Source: Bacillota bacterium (GTDB taxonomy: Bacteria; Bacillota; Bacilli; Alicyclobacillales; SLC66). From it: DNA of 17,454 nt. Every line of letters starts with the position of its first letter. Within the stretch, counting starts at the first letter, position 1. Under the pieces are notes generated by a model. That model was not told the DNA's origin, did not search any database, and worked only from the letters and a program-made list of their open reading frames with translations. The DNA lies in NCBI GenBank assembly GCA_021821225.1, contig JAKACR010000028.1:1-17454 (forward strand), written 5' to 3'. Position numbers and translations under genes: made by a program. Positions 1 to 6,749 of the stretch are shown in pieces.

Positions 1-204
1 GTGAATCATTCGTCCAAAGTACCCCCGTTCGACGACGGCACCATTCGTTCTACGTCCGATAATATGTATTATGTAAACAAAAAAGCCCGACAGTGTTCAT
101 GCTCGACGTATGGAATAGTCATCTGTTTCTAACAATGAAAGCGATTGCGTGAAACAACGCGCAACAAATTGGACACATTCCAGTGCAAAATCGGCACGGG
201 CGAC

Positions 205-234
205 TTGACCCCCTTTCGGGTGGATACGTATAGT
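205..234 (+). promoter_or_regulatory. Sigma-A-type promoter of zwf
   Basis: TTGACC at 205-210 (five of six bases match the -35 consensus) is separated by 18 nt from TATAGT at 229-234 (five of six match the -10 consensus). The inferred transcription start lies near 240-242, giving a leader of about 30 nt before the zwf ATG. Seen directly in the sequence; the promoter activity is inferred. Confidence 0.65.
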
Positions 235-271
235 AAGAGGGATATGACTATTGCGCGAAGGATGGATTTCC

Positions 272-1843
272 ATGAATGAAACCGCAGCGCGCTTCGGTAA
301 TCGGCAGGCTCCTGCGCACACGCTCGTGCTGTTCGGGTCAACCGGTGATCTGGCGAAACGTAAACTCTTCCCGGCATTGTACCGTTTGCACCGCGCCGGC
401 CTTCTCCCCGAAGGTTTCACACTGGTGGCTGTCGGTCGCCGCGACTATGATGATGACGCGTTTCGGGTCGTTTTTTACCAGGCTATCCGCGATTTCGCGC
501 GACTTCCCGCGATCTCCGACGAGGAGTGGCTGGAGTGTGCGAAAAAGATTCGGTATTGCCGGGTCGACATGACACAACCGAGCGATTTTGACCGTCTCAG
601 GGATACGGTGACAGAAATCGAGCAGGCGCGCGGCGGACCGGCCAATCGCCTGTTCTACGTCTCTCTGGCGCCTGAGTTCTTTGGCCCGGTGGCCTTAGCC
701 CTGAAAGAGTGCGGCCTCGCTTCGCCGGAGGAGACCGGCGGCTGGCGGAGGTTGATCATCGAAAAGCCGTTTGGCCACGATCAGGCGTCGGCACAGGAAT
801 TGAACGAACAGTTGCGCCAGGGCTTCACGGAAGACCAAGTGTACCGCATCGATCACTATCTGGGAAAGGAAATGGTCCAGAATATCGAGGTGCTCCGGTT
901 CGCGAACTCCATTTTCGAACCGGTGTGGAACAACCGTTCGATCGCGAATATCCAAATAACTTCCAGCGAGACGGTCGGCGTGGAGGAACGGGCTCCCTAC
1001 TATGAAAAGGCGGGCGCGCTCCGCGACATGGTGCAAAACCACATGCTGCAGATGGTCATGATGCTGGCCATGGAACCGCCAAGCCGTCTGCGCACGGAGG
1101 ACATTCGCGACGAGAAGGTCAAGGTGCTGCGCTCGCTTCGCCGCTATTCGGTGGATGAAGCCAGCAAGTACGTGATTCGCGGACAGTACGTGCCGGGATT
1201 CATCAACGGTCGCACTGTGCTTGGCTACACGCAGGAAAAAGGCGTCGCTGCCGATTCCCGCACGGAAACGTTTGTCGCCGTGCGCCTGTTTATCGACAAT
1301 TTCCGTTGGGCCGGAGTCCCCTTCTATCTGCGGACCGGGAAGCGGATGAACATCAAGTCGACGGAGATCGTCATCCAGTTTCGCGACATGCCAAAACACC
1401 TGTATTTCAATCAGGACGGCAACCTCGGACCGAACCTGCTCGTCATCCGGATCAATCCGGTCGAGGGCATGTACATTCAGCTCAACGCCAAACAACCTGG
1501 TACCGACGGACGCGTCGTGCCGGTCGCGATGGAATTCAGCCAGGCGGCGGACAATTCCCCGGAAGCGTACGAACGACTGCTGTACGACGCTATGCGCGGA
1601 GACTCGACGTACTTCACACGCTGGGATGAGGTGTCTCTCGCCTGGGAGTTTGTCGATCCCATCGCGGCGGCGTTTGCAGATCCCCGCATGCCGGTGGAAC
1701 TGTACGAGGCGGGATCGTGGGGCCCGTCGGCGGCACACCGTCTGCCACAGCAGGACAGCTTCAACTGGTGGCCTGTTTTCGGTCAGGACACACCGTCCGT
1801 CGAAGCGTTTCTGGAACAGAAAACCGCCGGAGCCGCGAGGTGA
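272..1843 (+). CDS. zwf: Glucose-6-phosphate 1-dehydrogenase
   Basis: Oxidises glucose 6-phosphate to 6-phosphogluconolactone with NADP+, the entry step of the oxidative pentose phosphate pathway; cytoplasmic. The 523-residue product has the N-terminal dinucleotide-binding loop GSTGDLAKRK (22-31), EKPFGHD (164-170), the substrate-binding signature RIDHYLGKE (192-200, with H195 and K199) and RDMVQNHMLQ (251-260), whose H257 corresponds to the catalytic His. It is slightly longer than the usual 480-510 residues. The start chosen is the ATG at 272, because AAGGATGG at 258-265 lies at proper distance. An in-frame TTG at 251 would add seven residues but has no such site. The stop TGA abuts the ATG of the next gene, so the two are probably translated together. 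Confidence 0.96.
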   Translation: MNETAARFGNRQAPAHTLVLFGSTGDLAKRKLFPALYRLHRAGLLPEGFTLVAVGRRDYDDDAFRVVFYQAIRDFARLPAISDEEWLECAKKIRYCRVDMTQPSDFDRLRDTVTEIEQARGGPANRLFYVSLAPEFFGPVALALKECGLASPEETGGWRRLIIEKPFGHDQASAQELNEQLRQGFTEDQVYRIDHYLGKEMVQNIEVLRFANSIFEPVWNNRSIANIQITSSETVGVEERAPYYEKAGALRDMVQNHMLQMVMMLAMEPPSRLRTEDIRDEKVKVLRSLRRYSVDEASKYVIRGQYVPGFINGRTVLGYTQEKGVAADSRTETFVAVRLFIDNFRWAGVPFYLRTGKRMNIKSTEIVIQFRDMPKHLYFNQDGNLGPNLLVIRINPVEGMYIQLNAKQPGTDGRVVPVAMEFSQAADNSPEAYERLLYDAMRGDSTYFTRWDEVSLAWEFVDPIAAAFADPRMPVELYEAGSWGPSAAHRLPQQDSFNWWPVFGQDTPSVEAFLEQKTAGAAR

Positions 1844-2476
1844 ATGAATTTGCGCATCATTGACGTCAGCATGCCGATCCATATGGACATGCAGGTGTAT
1901 AAAAACAAAGCGGAGAAACGGCCTTCTTTCACAACGACAAGCGATTTTGACGAAACTGGAGAGGGCGCCCACGAGACGCGGATTTGTATCGACGCCCATA
2001 CGGGAACGCATGTGGATGCCCCGCTTCACATGGTACCCGGTGGGGCCACGATCGAATCGCTTTCTCTTTCGCGCCTTGCTTCCCCGTGTCGCGTGCTGGA
2101 TCTGACGGCCGTGGACGACGCCGTGCACGCCGCCGACCTGGAACCGTTTCACCCTGCGGCGGGAGAATTTCTCCTGTTGAAGACGAAGAATTCGTTTGAG
2201 GACGCGTTCAATTTCTCGTTCGTCTATGTCGCAAAAGACGCGGCGGAGTTTTTGGCGCAGCGGCGGATCGCGGGACTCGCCGTGGACGGGCTCGGGGTGG
2301 AGCGGGCGCAGTCCGGTCACCCCACCCACAAAGCGTTATTCGCAAAGGATATCGTCATTGTCGAGGGATTGCGCCTGGCGCACGTCGATCCGGGAGAGTA
2401 CCTCTTCATAGCAGCCACTCTTCCCGTGACGGGCATCGATGCGGCCCCGGCGCGCGCGTTTCTTCTCCTCCCCTGA
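1844..2476 (+). CDS. Cyclase family / kynurenine formamidase-like metal hydrolase
   Basis: Member of the cyclase family that includes KynB-type arylformamidases, metal-dependent hydrolases of amide or ester bonds. The signature HTGTHVDAPLH (52-62) supplies the expected His and Asp metal ligands. A second conserved block follows with H159, H162 and E174 (GHPTHKALF and the VEGL motif), and the family-typical end with PARAF. Length 210 is normal. The true substrate cannot be read from sequence; kynurenine formamidase is only one member, and no other tryptophan catabolism gene is nearby. It starts immediately after the zwf stop. GAGG at 1837-1840 is only 3 nt from the ATG at 1844 but 9 nt from an in-frame TTG at 1850, which may be the real start (208 residues). 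It looks co-transcribed with zwf. Confidence 0.85.
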   Translation: MNLRIIDVSMPIHMDMQVYKNKAEKRPSFTTTSDFDETGEGAHETRICIDAHTGTHVDAPLHMVPGGATIESLSLSRLASPCRVLDLTAVDDAVHAADLEPFHPAAGEFLLLKTKNSFEDAFNFSFVYVAKDAAEFLAQRRIAGLAVDGLGVERAQSGHPTHKALFAKDIVIVEGLRLAHVDPGEYLFIAATLPVTGIDAAPARAFLLLP

Positions 2477-2502
2477 ATGAACCTCCTTGAATGGATCTCC
2501 TT

Positions 2503-2530
2503 CCGCCTGGCGCCTGTGGCGCTTAGGCGG
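2503..2530 (+). terminator. GC-rich hairpin after the zwf-cyclase unit
   Basis: CCGCCT (2503-2508) pairs with AGGCGG (2525-2530), and GCGCC (2510-2514) pairs with GGCGC (2518-2522) around a TGT loop. The stem is strong, about 11 bp with a small internal bulge, but no T-run follows. It may act as an mRNA 3' end protector or a weak terminator. Confidence 0.4.
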
Positions 2531-2554
2531 GGGGTTCCAGCACACTGACTGCAC

Positions 2555-2584
2555 GGGTTTGGAACGTTCCGGCCAACCCTCTTT
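2555..2584 (+). terminator. Possible intrinsic terminator with T-rich tail
   Basis: GGGTT (2555-2559) plus GG (2561-2562) pairs with CCAACCC (2573-2579), with one bulged T and a 10-nt loop, followed by TCTTT. This fits a modest rho-independent terminator closing the zwf-cyclase transcript about 80 nt downstream of the stop. The loop contains the palindrome GGAACGTTCC (2561-2570), so an operator or promoter role is an alternative. Confidence 0.4.
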
Positions 2585-2707
2585 CGTATACGATTAGTTT
2601 TTTGGGCGACTTTAGATCCCTTTTCAGCGCTCCTTAAGATCGATGTTTAGACTGAAGCATGTCGAGCCCGGACACGAGCTCTATCTCGCCAGAGGGAGAC
2701 ATGCCAC

Positions 2708-3427
2708 ATGATTGGGAAGAAAAATTTGGCCGGCATCGCCGTCGGCGTCACAGTTGCACTGGCATCCGCCGCGGCGTTCGCGGCATCGCAGGGCGCATTT
2801 GCCTCCACGGCGCAAACAACGTCACCGCCTGCTGCCGCACATTCCGGCCATAAGGGGAAGCATCACCAAAGAAGGCGCCATCCGGTGATTCCGGGCAAGG
2901 AAATCGCAAGTTATCTGAAGCTTACACCGAAACAGCTCGCGACCGATCTGCACGGCCACACACTGACGCAGGTGGCGGCACAGCAAGGGATCACGCAGAG
3001 CGCGCTGACGACAGAGCTGCAAAGCCTTTTTAACGCCAAGGCGCAAAAAGCCGTGAAGGCCGGGCACATGACGCAGACCAAGGCCGCCGCCGCGGAAAAG
3101 CGCGTCGACAAGCAGCTTGGCGCGTGGGTCGCACAGCCGCACTACTGGCTTGGCACCGGCGGGCACAGACAGCACAAAAGAGGCCATGGCAGACAGCACA
3201 GCGCAACCGCAAAACTGTTGGGACAAGCGGCCAAAGATCTCAAGATGACCAGAAAGTCTCTGCTGACCGCGCTACATTCCGGCCAGACGGTGGCGCAGGT
3301 GGCGGCCGCGCACGGCATGAGCGCCACGGCGCTGCAGCAATCCCTGCAGACTTCCGCCCTGAAGCGGGTCGACAGCGCCCTTTCCCATTTTCTCAACCGA
3401 ACGTGGAAGGCGCCAAAGAAAGGTTGA
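2708..3427 (+). CDS. Secreted His/Lys/Arg-rich protein with duplicated helical repeat
   Basis: No named family recognised. The 239-residue product has a Sec-type signal peptide: KK near the N-terminus, a hydrophobic run at 7-24, and candidate cleavage after AFA at 25 or 32. A basic His-rich stretch follows (44-60). Two copies of a helical unit of about 40 residues lie at 66-105 and 173-212. They share the pattern K-L/M-T-x3-L-x-T-x-L-H-x-G-x-T-x2-Q-V-A-A-x2-G-[IM]-[ST]. A second His/Arg-rich linker (144-165) separates them. Similar 'LTPKQL...G.TL.QVA...G' helices occur in secreted proteins of Bacilli and Actinobacteria, mostly without assigned role. AGAGGGAG at 2691-2698 sets the ATG at 2708 (9 nt). 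Metal or polyanion binding by the His/basic segments is only an inference. Confidence 0.8.
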   Translation: MIGKKNLAGIAVGVTVALASAAAFAASQGAFASTAQTTSPPAAAHSGHKGKHHQRRRHPVIPGKEIASYLKLTPKQLATDLHGHTLTQVAAQQGITQSALTTELQSLFNAKAQKAVKAGHMTQTKAAAAEKRVDKQLGAWVAQPHYWLGTGGHRQHKRGHGRQHSATAKLLGQAAKDLKMTRKSLLTALHSGQTVAQVAAAHGMSATALQQSLQTSALKRVDSALSHFLNRTWKAPKKG

Positions 3428-3471
3428 CATCCAGACGGGATGAGTACCGGTTCGATTGATTGAATGTCACC
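3422..3471 (-). terminator. Possible terminator between convergent genes
   Basis: GGTGACAT (minus strand, 3471-3464) can pair with ATGTCAACC (3430-3422) with one bulged A, enclosing a loop of about 33 nt. On the minus strand TTTCTTT follows directly. It would end the proB-proA transcript, overlapping the stop of the plus-strand gene. The large loop makes it a weak call. Confidence 0.3.
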
Positions 3472-4787
3472 TATCTGTCGCGAATCTGCCCTTCGCCTTT
3501 CACCATGAACTTGTATGTCGTGAGGGCGTCCAGCCCCATCGGCCCTCTCGCGTGCAGTTTCTGCGTTGAAATGCCGATTTCCGCGCCGAACCCGAATTCG
3601 TAACCGTCCGTGAAGCGCGTCGACGCGTTGTGGAAGACCGCCGCGGCGTCGACCGCCTGGAGAAAGGCGGCGGCGGTCGCGGCGTTGCCGGTCACAATCG
3701 CCTCCGAGTGCTTTGTTCCGTAGCGGGCGATGTGATCCAGCGCCTCTTCCAGCGACGGGACGATCTTGACCGCCAGGATGTAGTCATTGAACTCCTTTTC
3801 ATAGTCGTCCTCAGTCGCCGGTTTCATGCGAATATCCGCCATCCGGCGATGATCAAGACCGTCGTGCAAAATGGCGGTCGATCTTTCATCCAATCGCAAT
3901 TCCACGCCCTTGTCTGCGAGCGCCTCCGAAACGACTGGCAGGAACGCGGCCGCGACCGCGTCGTGAATGAGCAGGGTTTCCGCCGCGTTGCACACGGACG
4001 GGCGTTGCGTCTTTGCGTTCACGGTGATGGCGGCCGCCATCGCGATATCCGCATCCCGGTCCACATAAACATGGCAGTTCCCCACTCCGGTCTCGATCGT
4101 GGGGACGGTGGCGTGGCGGACGACATGGCCGATCAGCCCTGCTCCGCCTCGGGGAATGACCAGATCGATCACGCCTCGCGCTTTGATCAGGGCATCCACA
4201 GACGCGCGATCCGTGTTCTCGATCATGAGGATCAGATCCGCGGGCAATCCGGCGGCCTCCAGTCCCATCCGCAGTGCGCGCACCAGGGCCAGATTGCTGT
4301 GCAGCGCCTCACTTCCGCCGCGCAGGATGACGGCGTTTCCCGTTTTGACCGTGAGTGCGGCCGCGTCGACCGTGACGTTCGGGCGCGCCTCGTACACGAT
4401 GCCGATGACTCCGATCGGCACGCGCACCTGTTCAATCACAAGGCCGTTTGCCGGGCGGAGCACCGCCAACCGCTCACCGACCGGATCATTCAAGAGAGCG
4501 ATCTGGCGCAGCCCTTCCACCATCCATCCGATCCGTTCGTCGGTGAGCCGCAAGCGGTCCAGACGACTGGTGCTCTCACCGTCTTGCGTCGCCCGCTCCA
4601 TGTCGATCCCATTGGCCGTCTTGATCGCTTCGCGCTCATCGAGCAACATCTGCGCCATCGCAGCCAGTGCGCGGTCCTTGTCGCTCCTGTCCAAGTTCTG
4701 CGCCATGCGCGCGGCGCGTCGCGCACGCTGCCCCAAGGCGCCGACATCTCCGTACGCATCGCGGTCCCGGGTATCGCCATCCCCCAT
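3471..4787 (-). CDS. proA: Gamma-glutamyl phosphate reductase
   Basis: Reduces gamma-glutamyl phosphate to glutamate 5-semialdehyde with NADPH, the second step of proline synthesis; cytoplasmic, aldehyde dehydrogenase superfamily. The 438-residue product carries the family blocks VPIGVIGIVYEARPNVT (123-139), AVILRGGSEA (152-161), IPRGGAGLI (211-219), the catalytic Cys block QRPSVCNAAETLL with C266, and FGFGAEIGIST plus ARGPMGLDALTTYK near the C-terminus. It is about 15-20 residues longer than usual because of a charged N-terminal extension. Its ATG overlaps the proB stop by one base (TGATG), and an AAGGGTG site lies inside the end of proB, so it is coupled to proB. Last gene of the minus-strand run. 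Confidence 0.96.
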   Translation of the reverse strand: MGDGDTRDRDAYGDVGALGQRARRAARMAQNLDRSDKDRALAAMAQMLLDEREAIKTANGIDMERATQDGESTSRLDRLRLTDERIGWMVEGLRQIALLNDPVGERLAVLRPANGLVIEQVRVPIGVIGIVYEARPNVTVDAAALTVKTGNAVILRGGSEALHSNLALVRALRMGLEAAGLPADLILMIENTDRASVDALIKARGVIDLVIPRGGAGLIGHVVRHATVPTIETGVGNCHVYVDRDADIAMAAAITVNAKTQRPSVCNAAETLLIHDAVAAAFLPVVSEALADKGVELRLDERSTAILHDGLDHRRMADIRMKPATEDDYEKEFNDYILAVKIVPSLEEALDHIARYGTKHSEAIVTGNAATAAAFLQAVDAAAVFHNASTRFTDGYEFGFGAEIGISTQKLHARGPMGLDALTTYKFMVKGEGQIRDR

Positions 4788-5920
4788 CAGGACATCACCC
4801 TTCCCAATTTACGCGGTTCAGCCAGCGCGAGATTGTTTCGATGCACAACTTCCGGCAATCCGCGGAAGCGTTCGCCGTCTGTCTTGCGCTGGAGCAATTC
4901 GTGCAATTCTCGACTAGAAAAGTTAACCACCCCTTTGCCGATCGGCTGCCCACCGACCGACGCGAGTTCCACGATGGCGCCTTCTTCAAACTCTCCATGC
5001 ACCGCTTCCAATCCAGGCACAAGTAGGCTGCCGTTCATGCGCACCAGCGCCTGCGCCGCTCCATCGTCAATCACCACGCGACCCTCCACGCGCGAGCCGT
5101 AGGCCACCCACGATTTTTTTGCGCCTCTGCTCTGTTGTGCTACAAACCGCGTTCCGATGCGCTCACCTTGCGCGATGCGCCGTATGACATCCGGCAGGTG
5201 ACTCGCGGCGACAACCGTCTCAATCCCGGATGATATGGCGATCTCGGCCGCAACCAGTTTGGTGCGCATGCCGCCGGTCCCGACCGCACTCCCCTGCCCT
5301 CCCGCCATATGGCGTAGGCTGGCGTCAATCTCGCGAACCTCCGGGACGAGTGTGGCGGCCGGGTCAACCCGCGGGTCGCCCGAGTACAAGCCGCCGATAT
5401 CCGTTAGCAGGATGAGCATGTCCGCTCCCGTGACTAGCGCGACCAAAGCCGCCAGCGTGTCGTTGTCGCCAAAGCGGATTTCGTCGACGGCCACCGTGTC
5501 GTTTTCATTGACAATGGGCACGACACCATGGCGAAGCAACGTCTCTATCGTGTTTTGGATATGGATATAGCGCCGCCGTTCTTCAATATCGGACCGCGTC
5601 AGAAGGATCTGTCCCACCGTTATGCCGTGTGCGCCAAACAATCGCTCGTATGCGTCGATCAGGATCCCCTGGCCGACGGAAGCCGCCGCCTGTTTCTCGG
5701 GAACCGTCCGGATGGGCCTACGCCACTGCAGTTTCCCGCTGCCCGCCGCCACGGCGCCGGAGGAGACGAGGACGACCTCCTGTTTTGGCGCGGACAGAAG
5801 AGAGCAGATACTGTCGACGATATGGCGCATCCTGTCTGTGGATATCGTGCCGGATGAACTGTCCGTAAGGCTGCTTGAACCCACCTTCACCACAACGCGC
5901 AATGATTTCAAGAGAGTCAC
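4787..5920 (-). CDS. proB: Glutamate 5-kinase
   Basis: Phosphorylates glutamate to gamma-glutamyl phosphate, the first and usually proline-inhibited step of proline synthesis. Residues about 8-258 form the amino acid kinase domain: VVKVGSSSLT (10-19), VLVSSGAVAAG (50-60), IVNENDTVAV (136-145), FGDNDTLAALV (150-160), LLTDIGGLYSGDP (171-183), GTGGMRTKL (214-222). Residues about 277-355 form the C-terminal PUA domain, so this is the long, two-domain form (377 residues). Two starts are possible. The GTG at 5920 overlaps the dnaD stop in a GTGA junction. A TTG at 5911 sits 8 nt after AGGGG (5924-5920) and has the better ribosome site, giving 374 residues. Confidence 0.96.
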   Translation of the reverse strand: MTLLKSLRVVVKVGSSSLTDSSSGTISTDRMRHIVDSICSLLSAPKQEVVLVSSGAVAAGSGKLQWRRPIRTVPEKQAAASVGQGILIDAYERLFGAHGITVGQILLTRSDIEERRRYIHIQNTIETLLRHGVVPIVNENDTVAVDEIRFGDNDTLAALVALVTGADMLILLTDIGGLYSGDPRVDPAATLVPEVREIDASLRHMAGGQGSAVGTGGMRTKLVAAEIAISSGIETVVAASHLPDVIRRIAQGERIGTRFVAQQSRGAKKSWVAYGSRVEGRVVIDDGAAQALVRMNGSLLVPGLEAVHGEFEEGAIVELASVGGQPIGKGVVNFSSRELHELLQRKTDGERFRGLPEVVHRNNLALAEPRKLGRVMS

Positions 5921-6699
5921 CCCTGGTGAGTGTGGTTGATTCCGTGGCTCTTGTCGCCGGACTGTGCGCCTGTCCCCGGCTTTTTTGCGTACAATTCATA
6001 AAATCTGCTGTATTTCCCCGGTTGCGCCGCCGGAACGACGCGCTCCGTCCTTCCGCGCGCGGCCGCGGACGACGGCGGCGGGTCGCCTGTGCGCGGCGGT
6101 CTTCTGTTGGGCCGTTCCTCCGAACGCCTTCGTCCCTTGCGATAGTCCGCAAGCTGTTGTTCCGTCGTGATGCGCGCCCGCGACCAATCGCGAAGAATGG
6201 TGTCCACATAACGGAAATTGAACACGCCGGCCATGACCGATTCGCGCAGCGCCTCCACGAGCAACCACTCGGGATGCCCGTCCTCATCCATCCAATGCAT
6301 GATCTGCTCGTATTCCAGCGGCGAAAGCAGGCGGCCAAACTCCTGCTCGAACCGGACAAAAACGGATTGTATGGAGCTTGCGTTCTCCTGCAGTCCGTAC
6401 AGCCGTTCCAAAAGCGGGCGGATGCTTACGCGCTGGTCGGAATGCTGCAGCAGTCCCATACCGGTCAGTCGTTGCAGCGACGCGGCAATCCCGTCGCGCG
6501 CCAGCGACATGCGTTCCACCAGCTCGTCAAGGCTGGGAAAGGACTGTTCCGCCTGTTGGTAGGCAATGATGTGCAAGACAAGCATGGCATCCACATCCGT
6601 CAGGCCGAGTGATTTGTACGCGGCGAAAAAGGCCTGCGGAAAATGCGCCTGCCCGCCCTCAAGGGCCTCCAACAAACGTTCCGTCCGCCTATTCGGCAT
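5917..6699 (-). CDS. dnaD: DnaD-type primosomal replication protein
   Basis: Bacilli DnaD helps DnaB/DnaI load the replicative helicase at the origin and at stalled forks and remodels DNA. The 260-residue product has an N-terminal winged-helix region (about 20-98) and a DnaB_2-type C-terminal domain (about 112-178). The family motif YxxxIxxxW appears as YVDTILRDW (164-172). A long basic, Arg/Pro-rich tail (185-260) follows, consistent with DNA binding, and is longer than in B. subtilis DnaD. The ATG at 6699 is preceded by GGTGAGG. The gene overlaps proB by 4 nt, so replication and proline genes may share a transcript. B. subtilis dnaD lies beside asnS and nth; neither is present here. Confidence 0.92.
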   Translation of the reverse strand: MPNRRTERLLEALEGGQAHFPQAFFAAYKSLGLTDVDAMLVLHIIAYQQAEQSFPSLDELVERMSLARDGIAASLQRLTGMGLLQHSDQRVSIRPLLERLYGLQENASSIQSVFVRFEQEFGRLLSPLEYEQIMHWMDEDGHPEWLLVEALRESVMAGVFNFRYVDTILRDWSRARITTEQQLADYRKGRRRSEERPNRRPPRTGDPPPSSAAARGRTERVVPAAQPGKYSRFYELYAKKPGTGAQSGDKSHGINHTHQG

Positions 6700-6749
6700 G
6701 ATTCCTCACCGTCCTGCCCCACCCCATCGGGGTTTCAATCCCCAGTCCC

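Noticed and set aside
1..132. Plus-strand open frame from the window edge to a TAA at 130-132
   Set aside because: 43 codons with no recognisable motif, open at the left edge; could be the end of a gene outside the window, but nothing supports it.
695..2329. Long minus-strand open frame (544 codons) opposite zwf and the cyclase gene
   Set aside because: It is antisense to two genes with clear family motifs, its product resembles no known protein and is Arg/His-rich in the manner of GC-rich shadow frames.
3630..5102. Plus-strand open frame (490 codons) opposite proA and proB
   Set aside because: Antisense to conserved proline genes, low-complexity Arg/His/Asp-rich product, no ribosome site or family signature.
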